Assembly (NCBI GenBank): GCA_036265385.1
Contig: DATAPD010000045.1
Coordinates: 1-64,000 of the forward strand
Origin: DATAPD01 sp036265385
Lineage (GTDB): Bacteria; Acidobacteriota; Terriglobia; Terriglobales; Acidobacteriaceae
Direction of reading: 5' to 3'
DNA length: 64,000 bases
Shown: positions 52,616 through 61,574 of the stretch, one piece after another
How the letters are laid out: the number at the start of each line of letters is the position of its first letter
Numbering within the stretch: the stretch's first letter is position 1
The notes under the pieces: model-generated
Seen by the model: only the letters and a program-made list of their open reading frames with translations
What the model was told of the DNA's origin: nothing
Database searches by the model: none
Position numbers and translations under genes: made by a program

Positions 52616-53509
52616 TCAGTTCGAAATCTGCTTCTCCAAGCTCGCGATCGCCTCCAGGCGGGCGCGACGTAATGTCTCGCCGATATTCCCCTTCGTCTCG
52701 AACTCCATTGCAACGTACCCGTCGAACTTCAGTTGGGCGAGCTTGCGATAGATACTCCCATACGCGATTTCGCCCGTCCCCGGCTCGTGTCGACCTGGCA
52801 CATCCGCCACATGCACGAGCCCCACAAGATTGATGTTCTTCTCCAGCTTGGCAATCAGGTTTCCCTCGGAAATCTGCTCGTGGTAAAAGTCGTACAAGAA
52901 CCGCACCCGTGGATGATTTACTTCCCCGATAATCTCAAACCCTTCAGCGACTGACGTTAAAAAATATTCCGGATTCTCCTCTTGATCGATGTTCTCCAGC
53001 AGCAAGCGCAACCCATTTTTCTCGGCAATCTCCGCGCCACGCTTTAACGCCTCTACGCATGCCTGGTGCTGTTGCTGATGGGTCGCTCCCGAAATTTTGT
53101 CACCCGATAGAACAATGATGTCCGAACACTCCAGTTTGTTCGCCATCGGTATGAAAGCCTGCAGATCCGCCACGAACGCATCCGTTCCTTTTGGATCCGC
53201 AATCCCCTTCCACACACCGGCCGTCGCATCGAACGTGAGTCCGAGACTTCGCTTTCGAGCGTTCGCTTTCTGAAAATCGCTATCCGTCCAGTCCTTGAAC
53301 TCATTCACCAGTTCGACGCCCGAGTAGCCGGCTTGCGCAACAATTTCTAATCGACGCTCAAACGGTAGTTCTTTCCCTAAGGTCCACAACATCACGGCGA
53401 ACTTCAGTGGCGTCTTCTTCTCGTCAGCCGCCACCCTCTTAGCGTTAATCGGGACGGACCATGCTGCCCCCGCAGCTGCCAGCGACAATGTAAATTCGCG
53501 TCGGTTCAT
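52616..53509 (-). CDS. Tat-exported hydroxypyruvate-isomerase-like TIM-barrel protein
   Basis: 297 residues. NRREFTLSLAAAGAAW is a twin-arginine signal. Barrel motifs of the Hyi/xylose-isomerase superfamily: GYSGVELVNEFKDW, LLLENIDQEENPEY (metal Glu), YDFYHEQISEGN and HVADVPGRHEPGTGEI, ending with FDGYVAMEFETKG. Hydroxypyruvate isomerase is the nearest named enzyme, but export makes a sugar substrate more plausible. It lies 66 bases upstream of the small-subunit gene and 12 bases after the next isomerase, all in one direction. Confidence 0.85.
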   Translation of the reverse strand: MNRREFTLSLAAAGAAWSVPINAKRVAADEKKTPLKFAVMLWTLGKELPFERRLEIVAQAGYSGVELVNEFKDWTDSDFQKANARKRSLGLTFDATAGVWKGIADPKGTDAFVADLQAFIPMANKLECSDIIVLSGDKISGATHQQQHQACVEALKRGAEIAEKNGLRLLLENIDQEENPEYFLTSVAEGFEIIGEVNHPRVRFLYDFYHEQISEGNLIAKLEKNINLVGLVHVADVPGRHEPGTGEIAYGSIYRKLAQLKFDGYVAMEFETKGNIGETLRRARLEAIASLEKQISN

Positions 53510-53521
53510 CTCAGCTAACTG

Positions 53522-54652
53522 CTAACTCTGCGCGTTCATCAACTCGTCTCGCACATTCTTCAGGACGAACAGCGCTCTCTGCACTCCAACTTCTCCCGGC
53601 AAGATCGGATCTTCGTTCTCAATACTGAGGATGCCCTGATACCCCACGTCCATATAGGCCTTCACAATCTCCTTCCACGTCCCGGCGCTATGCCCGTACC
53701 CCACGGCTCGGAACGATTCCGAAGCTTGGGCAAGCTCACCTGTTTCGAACGCGAAGTTCAGTACACCAAACCGGTCAAGGTTCTCCTTGAAGAACACCGT
53801 ATCTTTCATATGCGCGTGGAAAATCATGTTCTGCTTGCCTAAAAAGTGAATGACCGCGATCGGATCGCATCCCTGCCAGAACAAATGGCTGAGATCGCAG
53901 TTAGCCCCAATCTCCTCTCCTACCGCATCCCTTAGCTTCATCAGCGTCATCGGGTTATAAACCACGAATCCCGGATGCATCTCGAAAGCAAGCTTGTGGA
54001 CTCCATGTTCGCGTGCAAACTTTGCCGCGTCCTTCCAATAGGGAACGACCTTCTCCTTCCACTGCCATTTCAGAATCTGATCAAATTCCGGAGGCCACCG
54101 GTATGTTGCCCAGTTCGGCATCGTGTCCGTCGGCGATCCACCCGGACAACCCGAGAATCCGACAATGACCGGCACCTCCAATCTTTCAGCCAGCAACACG
54201 GTGTTCCGGAACGTCTGCGCGTCACGCGCCGCAATCTTCGAGTCCGGATGCACCGGATTGCCGTGGCAACTCAGGGTCGCTACCTGGATATTTTTGCTCT
54301 CGAATTTCTTTTTCCAAGCCTTCGCTTTGGCTGGGTCGGCAAGCAACTCATCCACTGGACAGTGCCGATTATTTGGATAGCCACCTGTCCCGATCTCCAC
54401 CGCCTCGATGCCCCACCCTGCAATCAGGTCGATCATCGGATCGAGTTCCATCTTGTCGAAAACTGGATCGAAAACGCCGATGGGAATTTTACGTTTCGTG
54501 GAGGTACCGCCCTGATGCGGATCAGGCGCGGGGCTGGTCGTGCTCGCTCCCAAGGTAGGCAAACCTGCGGAAGCGCCTAGAGCTGCGACTGTCCCGGCAG
54601 TGGCAATGAATTCTCGACGAGTAGGCGATTGCGAAGAAGATTGTCGTGCCAT
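53522..54652 (-). CDS. Tat-exported sugar isomerase/epimerase (TIM barrel)
   Basis: 376 residues from the ATG at 54652, with GAGGG four bases upstream; the frame to 54715 is longer than supported. SPTRREFIATAGTVAALGAS is a twin-arginine signal. Barrel motifs: GIEAVEIGTGGYP, FEMHPGFVVYN (metal Glu/His), NCDLSHLFWQG, FHAHMKDTVF and SIENEDPILP. It probably opens the seven-gene sugar-oxidation operon that runs down to 47084. The adjacent zwf ends 90 bases upstream of this start on the same strand. Confidence 0.86.
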   Translation of the reverse strand: MARQSSSQSPTRREFIATAGTVAALGASAGLPTLGASTTSPAPDPHQGGTSTKRKIPIGVFDPVFDKMELDPMIDLIAGWGIEAVEIGTGGYPNNRHCPVDELLADPAKAKAWKKKFESKNIQVATLSCHGNPVHPDSKIAARDAQTFRNTVLLAERLEVPVIVGFSGCPGGSPTDTMPNWATYRWPPEFDQILKWQWKEKVVPYWKDAAKFAREHGVHKLAFEMHPGFVVYNPMTLMKLRDAVGEEIGANCDLSHLFWQGCDPIAVIHFLGKQNMIFHAHMKDTVFFKENLDRFGVLNFAFETGELAQASESFRAVGYGHSAGTWKEIVKAYMDVGYQGILSIENEDPILPGEVGVQRALFVLKNVRDELMNAQS

Positions 54653-54742
54653 GCGACCCTCACGCGGAGATTTCGCCTCGATGCGTACCTTCAAGGCGCC
54701 ATGCATTATACGCATCTTCTCGCGTGAGGTTTTCGACCTCTG

Positions 54743-56278
54743 CTAACGGATCGGCGTCCACTCTCGATGTTCTTTCATCAGTTGATTGGCCGCCTCCGGT
54801 CCTTCGCTTCCCGCCTCATAATTAGGAAACTTTGGTGGCGGAAGCTGCGCCCACGCTTGCTCAATCGGCGTGATGATCCGCCATTCCGCTTCGACCTCAT
54901 CCCGTCGCGTAAACAAGGTTGCGTCGCCGCGGATCGAATCGAGCAACAATGTTTCATAAGCAGATGGTCCGCTCGATCCGAAACTGGATTGATACGAAAA
55001 ATGTGCTTGCACCGACACAGTTCGCATTTGCGAACCAGGTCGCTTCGCGTCGAAAGAGATAGAGATGCCTTCGTCTGGCTGAATGCTCATGGTAATTACG
55101 TTTGGATCCACCTGCGAAGTCGTGGTGGCGAATAGTGCTTGCGGCGTCGGCTTCAAATGCACTCGCACTTGCGTCGAATTTTTGGCCAGCCTTTTGCCGG
55201 TTCGGATATAGAACGGTACCCCCGCCCATCGCCAGTTATCCACATGAAACTCAACCGCAGCATACGTCTCTGTCGTCGATTGCGGATTTACACCCGGCTC
55301 CTCTCGGTACCCAGCCATTTTCTTGCCATCCATGCTTCCGGGGCCGTACTGGCCACGATATGTCGAACGCACCACGTTCTCCACACTCATCGGCCGAATT
55401 GATCGAAACACCTGAACTTTTTGTTCCCGCACCGAATCCGCGTCGAACGAAACAGGTGGCTCCATCGCCGTGAGCGCCAGCAACTGCAATAAATGGTTGG
55501 CGACCATGTCGCGCAAAGCGCCCGTCTCCTCGTAAAAGGACGCGCGATTCTCAACCCCTACCGTTTCCGCCGCTGTGATTTCTACGTAATCGATGTAGTT
55601 GCGGTTCCAGACCGGTTCGAACAGCGAATTGCTGAACCGAAATACCAAAATGTTCTGAACTGTTTCCTTTCCTAAATAGTGGTCGATCCTGTACACCGAC
55701 TTTTCGTCGAACACCTCACGCACTTTCTCGTTGAGCTCATGGGCAGATTCCAGATCGCGTCCGAAAGGTTTTTCCAGTACAATTCGAGTCCAGCCACGCT
55801 CTTGCTTGTTCAGGCCAACTTTTCCCAAGCCCTCAATGATAGGTCCCGCAACCGAAGCTGGTGTTGATACATAGAAGAGATGATTCGGACTGGATCCTTT
55901 CTTTGCCATCTCCTCCAGCTTGTTCTTCAACTCCGAATAAAAACCTGGCTCGTTGATGTCGCCAACTAGATAATGAAGGCGCCTCTCAAATTCCTGCCAT
56001 CCGCCTTGGCTGAAATCGCGCGTGTCTTTCGATTTGGCTGCCGACTCCCTCATCTTCTTCCGGAACTCCTCGGAACTCATCTCGGTGCGACCCACTCCTA
56101 ACACTTCGAATTCCGGATTCATGCACCCGAAACATGACAAGTTGTAGAGGCCCGGCATTAACTTTCTCTTGGTTAGGTCACCCGACGCGCCAAAAATTAT
56201 CAGAATGCACGATTCCCCAGTCGGGAGAGGTTCACGCGACAACTTTTCAAGTGGGTTGGCTTCTATGACCGTCGACAT
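54743..56278 (-). CDS. zwf: Glucose-6-phosphate 1-dehydrogenase
   Basis: 511 residues, usual length. Oxidises glucose 6-phosphate to 6-phosphogluconolactone in the cytoplasm. NADP site IFGASGDLTKRKLMPGLYNL, active-site RIDHYLGKETVQNILVFRF with the catalytic His, and RIVLEKPFGRDLESA. No 6-phosphogluconolactonase or gnd gene follows, so it stands apart from its pathway. It diverges from glnA across 230 bases. Confidence 0.96.
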   Translation of the reverse strand: MSTVIEANPLEKLSREPLPTGESCILIIFGASGDLTKRKLMPGLYNLSCFGCMNPEFEVLGVGRTEMSSEEFRKKMRESAAKSKDTRDFSQGGWQEFERRLHYLVGDINEPGFYSELKNKLEEMAKKGSSPNHLFYVSTPASVAGPIIEGLGKVGLNKQERGWTRIVLEKPFGRDLESAHELNEKVREVFDEKSVYRIDHYLGKETVQNILVFRFSNSLFEPVWNRNYIDYVEITAAETVGVENRASFYEETGALRDMVANHLLQLLALTAMEPPVSFDADSVREQKVQVFRSIRPMSVENVVRSTYRGQYGPGSMDGKKMAGYREEPGVNPQSTTETYAAVEFHVDNWRWAGVPFYIRTGKRLAKNSTQVRVHLKPTPQALFATTTSQVDPNVITMSIQPDEGISISFDAKRPGSQMRTVSVQAHFSYQSSFGSSGPSAYETLLLDSIRGDATLFTRRDEVEAEWRIITPIEQAWAQLPPPKFPNYEAGSEGPEAANQLMKEHREWTPIR

Positions 56279-56508
56279 TTTGATTTTCCCTTCTCAGCCG
56301 AAGTGCTACTTTGGATGATCTCGCGCTACAAACAGGCTCTAGTTTTGCCCTGCCATCACCTGTGGAAAACTTGATAAAAACCTTGTATTGCCGCCATCAG
56401 CTTTTTTGATTGGCCGGAGGTAAAATGCCCGCGTTACCCTGATCTGTTGTTACCAGCCACTGAACTCCCCTTGCAAAATGACGCCCGTCCTCACATCAAA
56501 GGAGAATC

Positions 56509-57939
56509 ATGCCGAACGAACTCCGTAGTTTTCTTGCGCTCTCATACGACGAACTGGAAGAGTTAAATCTGAGAGCGAAAGATCAGCGCAAAAATCGCGT
56601 TCCCGCCCACAAGGTCCAGGAAGACCGCCTTAAATATCTCACGGATGAAAAACGGATCAAGGCCATCACCGTCCTCTTCAGTGATCTCGAAGGCCGGCTC
56701 CACATGCTCGATTATGACAAGAAGTTTCTAATCAAGAGCTGGGACAACCTGACTTTTGATGGATCTTCGATCCGGGGATTCACCGCACAGCGCGAAAGTG
56801 ACCTGCGTCTTGGTATCGATTGGGGCGCTTTCTATTGGGGCCCGGCCGACGTATTCGGACCCGGTAAGGTGCTTGTGTTCGGCGACGTCATCGATAAAAA
56901 CGGTACACCCTACGCTGCCGATATCCGCGGAGTGCTCAAACTGTTTGCAGATACTCTCTATAAAAAAGAAGGCTACACGCTCAACGCCGCTAACGAAATT
57001 GAAGGTTTTCTCTTCAAGGGCTCCGACGCCGAACGACATTTCCACGAAACAGGCAAATTCGAATACGTCAACACCGGCGGCTACTATCATTCGCTTCCTG
57101 GCGATCTTCTTCGCAGTTTTATCGACACGACGGCGGAAGTGCAACGCGCGATGGGGTTTCAGAACGAAAAAGACCATCCCGAAGTTGCGCCATCACAGTT
57201 CGAAATCAACTACAGCTATGGCGAAGTAGTCACCGCAGCCGATCAGATCCAGCTTTACAAGCTGATTTGTCGCCAGGTTGCCACTAACCTGGGCCTGACG
57301 GCGTCCTTTCTACCAAAGCCGGTCGTTGGGGTGAATGGCAGCGGCATGCATACAAATATCTCCATCAGCGAAAAGGGAAAAAACCTGTTCTGGGATGCGA
57401 AAGGCGAAGAGAAACTCAGCAAGTTGGGATGGGCTTTTGTTGACCGCATTCTGACTCACGGCAACGACATCTGCCTGCTCTTGAATCCGAGCGTCAATGC
57501 ATATCGTCGTCTTGATCCGCACTTCGAGGCACCCAATCAGATCAAGGCTTCCCCGACAGATCGTGGATCGATGATCCGCATTCCTATCGGGAACGAAAAA
57601 AGCATGCGTGTCGAAGTCCGATCTGTGGCTCCTGACGCAAATCCGTACCTGGTTATGTATTCAATCTTCAAGACTGGGATGGACGGTGATACTGCCAAAA
57701 TCAAGAACCTGCGCCAGGCAGAACGCTATCTGCCCGACAACATCTATGACGCTCTCGCAAACTTCCGCAAATCCACCTGGACTACGAAGTTGTTGGGCGA
57801 AGACGTAAAGGCTCGTTACGCGGATCTGAAGCAAGCCTCAGCGGACCGTTGCCCCCGCATGCTGGGTACTTTCGTTAAAGCCCCTGAGGTCCAGTATCAC
57901 CACGATGTCTACAACCAGTTTTTGTGGAATTTGTTCTAG
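56509..57939 (+). CDS. glnA: Glutamine synthetase, type I-like
   Basis: 476 residues; AAAGGAG precedes the ATG. Makes glutamine from glutamate, ammonia and ATP. Beta-grasp N-terminal domain after a 45-residue helical extension, with TFDGSSIRGF and RESDL; catalytic domain with NEIEGFLF (metal Glu), FEINYSYGEVVTAADQ, NGSGMHTNIS and NAYRRLDPHFEAP. The site that is adenylylated in enterobacterial enzymes (NLYDLPP) reads NIYDALANF: the Tyr is present but the surrounding motif is lost, so adenylylation control is doubtful. No clear sigma-54 or sigma-70 promoter was identified in the 230 bases upstream. Confidence 0.93.
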   Translation: MPNELRSFLALSYDELEELNLRAKDQRKNRVPAHKVQEDRLKYLTDEKRIKAITVLFSDLEGRLHMLDYDKKFLIKSWDNLTFDGSSIRGFTAQRESDLRLGIDWGAFYWGPADVFGPGKVLVFGDVIDKNGTPYAADIRGVLKLFADTLYKKEGYTLNAANEIEGFLFKGSDAERHFHETGKFEYVNTGGYYHSLPGDLLRSFIDTTAEVQRAMGFQNEKDHPEVAPSQFEINYSYGEVVTAADQIQLYKLICRQVATNLGLTASFLPKPVVGVNGSGMHTNISISEKGKNLFWDAKGEEKLSKLGWAFVDRILTHGNDICLLLNPSVNAYRRLDPHFEAPNQIKASPTDRGSMIRIPIGNEKSMRVEVRSVAPDANPYLVMYSIFKTGMDGDTAKIKNLRQAERYLPDNIYDALANFRKSTWTTKLLGEDVKARYADLKQASADRCPRMLGTFVKAPEVQYHHDVYNQFLWNLF

Positions 57940-58030
57940 AACTGCCTAAAACATCGTTTACTCGAAGCCGTGCTGACGAGCATCGTACGAAGTCGCATTT
58001 ATTGCTCCTCCGCAGCGCGGCTTCACCAGA

Positions 58031-58120
58031 ACTCCCGGAGGGACGACGCGAAAAATAGCCCAGCGCTTCAGCGCTGGGATCTGAACGTCGAAAGATCAAA
58101 AAGTTCCGTAGGGACGATTG
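58031..58120. repeat. Palindromic intergenic repeat (REP/BIME-like)
   Basis: A perfect hairpin CCCAGCGCT-TC-AGCGCTGGG (58059-58078) is flanked by two direct copies of a (C)CG(G/T)AGGGACGA element at 58035-58046 and 58105-58116. The GGGACGA core is shared with the inverted repeat at 36105-36176. The layout (hairpin with related boxes at both sides, between convergent genes) is that of a dispersed REP element. I recall similar hairpins in acidobacterial genomes but could not check. Confidence 0.65.
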
Positions 58121-58134
58121 AACGCCAAAAACAT

Positions 58135-58164
58135 AAGCCCCGACTCACGTCGGGGCTTTTTCTT
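58135..58164. terminator. Terminator shared by glnA and the peroxiredoxin gene
   Basis: AAGCCCCGAC-tcac-GTCGGGGCTT is a perfect 10-bp stem followed by TTTTTCTT on the plus strand, serving glnA. It sits 11 bases from the stop codon of the convergent peroxiredoxin gene and, with an imperfect U-run (ATGTTTTT) on the other side, may act in both directions. Confidence 0.9.
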
Positions 58165-58174
58165 AGATCCAATC

Positions 58175-58834
58175 CTACTTCGGTTGTCCAACCACTCTCA
58201 AATACGGCTTCAACGTCTTCCACCCTTGTGGGAATTTTTTCTTTGCATCCTCATCGGACACCGCCGGCGGAATAATCACGTCATCTCCGGGCTTCCAATT
58301 TACCGGTGTCGCAACATTATGCTTGGTGGTTAGTTGGATCGAATCCAACACGCGCAAGACCTCGTCAAAATTCCGTCCCGTACTCATCGGATAAACCAAC
58401 ATCAACTTGATCTTCTTGTCGGGCCCGATCACGAACACGGTCCGAACCGTGGCATTGTTGGCCGCTGTCCGACCTTCACATGTATCACCCGCTTCCGCGG
58501 GCAACATGTCATATAGCTTCGCCACTTTCAGCTGCGGGTCGCCAATCATTGGATACGTCACCTTGTGTCCTTGCGTCTCTTCGATGTCGGCGGCCCACTT
58601 ACCGTGGTTGCCCACTGGATCGACGCTTAAGCCAATGATCTTGCATCCGCGCTTCGCGAACTCGGGCTGCAATCCAGCCATGTATCCCAGTTCGGTCGTG
58701 CAAACGGGAGTGAAGTCTTTCGGATGGGAAAACAGGATTGCCCATCCGTTGCCAATCCACTCGTGGAAATTGATCGGCCCTTGCGTAGTTTCGGCACTGA
58801 AATTCGGGGCCTCGTCATTAATTCGTAAAGACAT
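58175..58834 (-). CDS. 1-Cys peroxiredoxin (Prx6 family)
   Basis: 219 residues, typical of Prx6. The peroxidatic Cys is in HPKDFTPVCTTELG (about residue 45). The long C-terminal domain with NWKPGDDVIIPPAVSDEDA and KKFPQGWKTLKPYLR is characteristic of the 1-Cys type. Other cysteines (GCKIIG and DTCEGR) are not in the resolving position of 2-Cys enzymes. It reduces peroxides in the cytoplasm. It diverges from the M28 peptidase gene. Confidence 0.94.
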   Translation of the reverse strand: MSLRINDEAPNFSAETTQGPINFHEWIGNGWAILFSHPKDFTPVCTTELGYMAGLQPEFAKRGCKIIGLSVDPVGNHGKWAADIEETQGHKVTYPMIGDPQLKVAKLYDMLPAEAGDTCEGRTAANNATVRTVFVIGPDKKIKLMLVYPMSTGRNFDEVLRVLDSIQLTTKHNVATPVNWKPGDDVIIPPAVSDEDAKKKFPQGWKTLKPYLRVVGQPK

Positions 58835-58941
58835 GGTCTTTTCTCCTGGAATATTGAGGAATGATTAGTCAAAACTGTACGCCTTTCCCCATGTCGGGTG
58901 TCAAGCGAACCGCAATGGGCGGATGCTATCCTCACAACCGC

Positions 58942-61050
58942 ATGAAACGCCTCTCAATCCTCTCACTCGTGCTTCTGGTGTCTGCCACTTCTACCGTAGC
59001 GCAACAGCCGTTCTTGACAGATTCGCAGTGGACGGTGCTCAGGAACGAATCGAACGGAGCGGCGCCTTACGAGAACCTACGTTACATCACTACTCTTCAT
59101 CGCGTTCCGGCAACCTCCGCGTTCGATCAGGCTGCGCTGTTCATTCTCGAACGGGCGCGCGATTACGGTCTCGCGGATGTTCATGCGGAGCAGTTCCCGA
59201 TTGATGGCACGAAACAATATGGATTGATGCGTTCCTATTTCGGATGGAATGTGAAAACAGCTTCGCTTTGGCAAACGAAACCCGAACACCTACTGCTTGG
59301 TGATTGGGAAACAAATCCCATCACACTTGCAGACTACAGCCGAAGCGCAGATGCCGAAACTACATTGGTCGATGTCGGCGATGGAGCGAACGAACGCGAT
59401 TACACAGGCAAAGATGTCCGCGGCAAAATTGTGCTTGCCGATGGCGTGCTTGCGCGCGTCCAGGAACTCGCGATCGGCCAACACGGCGCGATTGGAATCG
59501 TAAGCGATATGCCGAATCAGACGACTGCGTGGTCGGGCTTGGATCGCACGCTGATTCGTTGGGGACATCTCGAGGCTCGCCAACCATCAGGCTTCGCATT
59601 CATGGTGTCTCGCGAAACCGCCGATGCGCTGCGAGGCCAACTGCGATCCGGCGAAGTACGCTTGAAAGCACATGTTCAAGCCGAAGTCGGTCCTGGTCAT
59701 TGGACAGTGATCACAGGCACGATTCCGGGAACCGATTCTGCTGCTCGTGAGATTGTTTACAGCTGTCATCTTGATCACGAGCGTCCTGGCGCAAACGACA
59801 ATGGAAGCGGTTGCGTAACAATTCTGGAGTCCGCGCGCATTCTTGCACACCTCATCAAATCCGGCTCGCTTCCGGCGCCGAAGCGAACGATGCGTTTTAT
59901 CTGGGGACCAGAAATTGAAGGAACGATGGCGTTTCTCGCAACGCATCCTGATCTGCGTCAACGCATGCGCGCTGACATTCACATGGACATGGTTGGCGGC
60001 GATCCTTTCAAGAACAAGTCGATCTTCCACGTGACTGCGACTCCGTGGTCGTTGCCAAGCTTCGTCACAGATGTGGGAGCTTTCTTCCTCGATGCGATAA
60101 AGAGCGCAGCAAGCGATTATGCTGCAAGCGGTGGTTCAGCAGAAGATGGCATTGTTGAGACTCGCGCTGGCGCGCTTGGAACGCGCAATGAACTGATCGC
60201 GGACGTTACTCCTTTTACGGAAGGCAGCGATCACAATGATTACGATTCCTCAACGATTGCTGTTCCTTCACTTTATCTGCGCGATTGGCCTGACATCTAT
60301 ATTCACACGGATCACGATTCCTTAACTCAGATCGATCCAACGAAGCTGCGGCGAGTAGCACTGCTCGGCGCTGCATCAGGCTACGTTTACGCATCTGTCG
60401 ATGCGAAGCTCGCGCCTGACATTCTCAGCTATCTAGGTTCTCAGTCTCAGGCGCGGTTCGCGCAAGATTCCGCGCGTGCGCAGAACATGTCGAGGAATGG
60501 CAACAGCAGTCCTGAAATCGCCTGGTACGAAGCACAGAACTTGATCAATCAGTCGCTTGCTAGGGAAACCGCGATGCTGCGCGCATTCACTGCGTTTGCG
60601 AATGCATCTGGTGATGCAGATTCAGCTTACGTTGCGGCGCTCGACCAACAGGCGAAAAACTATCAAACTTGGATTGCAAACACTGCTCGCACACGCGGCG
60701 CGAAAGCGGCCGCAAACCCATCAGCAAACATCGCGGACGCGCGTCGAGTTCCCGTTCGCGTTGGAGAGTTCGGTCCTCTTACTTATCAGAATGACAATGT
60801 TCTGCTTGCGCGACTTGGACAAGATCGCTACTCGAAGATCAAGCTTGTCAACACAGAAGCGACTCCGCTCGTCAGCGTGCTAAACCAGTCTGACCTTTAT
60901 GCGTATGAAATCGTGAACTTTGTGAATGGAAAGCGCTCAGTTGGCGAGATTCGCGATGCCGTCTCAGCCGAATACGGACCAATTTCAGTAGAGATCGTTG
61001 CAGATTATCTTGAGGCTTGCGTCGAAGCCAAGATCATGCAGTGGAAATGA
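58942..61050 (+). CDS. Exported M28 metallopeptidase with PqqD-like C-terminal domain
   Basis: 702 residues from the ATG at 58942, which starts a signal peptide (KRLSILSLVLLVSATSTVAQQ); the frame to 58861 would add a tail without signal character. A PA-like insert (about 130-260) precedes the zinc peptidase: CHLDHERPGANDNGSG (His and two Asp ligands), GPEIEG (catalytic Glu pair), HMDMVGGDP and EGSDHNDYDSS (last His). All five ligands are present. The C-terminal 60 residues (YAYEIVNFVNGKRSVGEIRDAV...VADYLEACVEAKIMQW) look like a PqqD-type winged-helix domain, which is unexpected on a peptidase. An aminopeptidase role is likely; substrate unknown. Confidence 0.87.
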   Translation: MKRLSILSLVLLVSATSTVAQQPFLTDSQWTVLRNESNGAAPYENLRYITTLHRVPATSAFDQAALFILERARDYGLADVHAEQFPIDGTKQYGLMRSYFGWNVKTASLWQTKPEHLLLGDWETNPITLADYSRSADAETTLVDVGDGANERDYTGKDVRGKIVLADGVLARVQELAIGQHGAIGIVSDMPNQTTAWSGLDRTLIRWGHLEARQPSGFAFMVSRETADALRGQLRSGEVRLKAHVQAEVGPGHWTVITGTIPGTDSAAREIVYSCHLDHERPGANDNGSGCVTILESARILAHLIKSGSLPAPKRTMRFIWGPEIEGTMAFLATHPDLRQRMRADIHMDMVGGDPFKNKSIFHVTATPWSLPSFVTDVGAFFLDAIKSAASDYAASGGSAEDGIVETRAGALGTRNELIADVTPFTEGSDHNDYDSSTIAVPSLYLRDWPDIYIHTDHDSLTQIDPTKLRRVALLGAASGYVYASVDAKLAPDILSYLGSQSQARFAQDSARAQNMSRNGNSSPEIAWYEAQNLINQSLARETAMLRAFTAFANASGDADSAYVAALDQQAKNYQTWIANTARTRGAKAAANPSANIADARRVPVRVGEFGPLTYQNDNVLLARLGQDRYSKIKLVNTEATPLVSVLNQSDLYAYEIVNFVNGKRSVGEIRDAVSAEYGPISVEIVADYLEACVEAKIMQWK

Positions 61051-61079
61051 AAATTTGAAAACGTCGCAGATGGTCTGCT

Positions 61080-61574
61080 TTATTGCAAGTAGCCGATGTG
61101 CATCGAGAAGGCAATCGCTGCGCCGACAACTAACACCGTGACGGCGGCGAGAATCACGCCAAAGAGTCCCGGGCGCGGATGCTCAGACCTGCTCATCGCT
61201 TTACGGTATTTCAGAATCCATTCTTCAGAGTTCGGCTCGGGCGCTGTGACTTCGGGCTGAATCATGCCTTTCAACCTTCGTTGCGATATCTCATCGAGAG
61301 CGGTGAAGCGAAATGGTTGCGCGTTGATCGAGAGCGGCTTCAACATTTCCGCCGCACCCATGATCGTGCCGGCGTCGGTGACAAACATCATCTTCACCCG
61401 CACCCCATGAATGAGGGTTGCAGGAACATGCAAGAGGCCGCCTGTCATAGAAATGGTGCGAAGACCTGCTTGATCGCAACGTCCATTTGCAAGACGAAGA
61501 ACCGTGGGAATCGCAGCTGCCAGTTGAAGGCGAGGGCTGCGCTTGATCGAAGTGGATTGGGGGAGGGTCGCCAT
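61080..61574 (-). CDS. PilZ-like protein with C-terminal membrane helix
   Basis: 164 residues. Residues about 12-100 have the PilZ beta-barrel pattern (short basic start KRSPRLQLA, TISMTGGLLHVPATLIHGVRVKMMFV, then FRFTALDEISQRRLKGMI), though the cyclic di-GMP-binding RxxxR and DxSxxG motifs are degenerate (SMTGG in place of DISxGG). Residues about 138-160 form one hydrophobic membrane segment at the C-terminus. A cyclic di-GMP-related role is possible, but ligand binding is doubtful. Convergent with the peptidase gene, 29 bases apart. Confidence 0.62.
   Translation of the reverse strand: MATLPQSTSIKRSPRLQLAAAIPTVLRLANGRCDQAGLRTISMTGGLLHVPATLIHGVRVKMMFVTDAGTIMGAAEMLKPLSINAQPFRFTALDEISQRRLKGMIQPEVTAPEPNSEEWILKYRKAMSRSEHPRPGLFGVILAAVTVLVVGAAIAFSMHIGYLQ

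Noticed and set aside
56361..56369. DnaA-box-like TGTGGAAAA; a second copy at 38057-38065
   Set aside because: Single isolated sites far apart with no AT-rich unwinding region and no dnaA/dnaN nearby, so not evidence for an origin.
56400..56508. Possible sigma-54 promoter for glnA
   Set aside because: GG and GC elements at the required 12-13 spacing could not be found; TAAAAT near 56419 lacks a -35.
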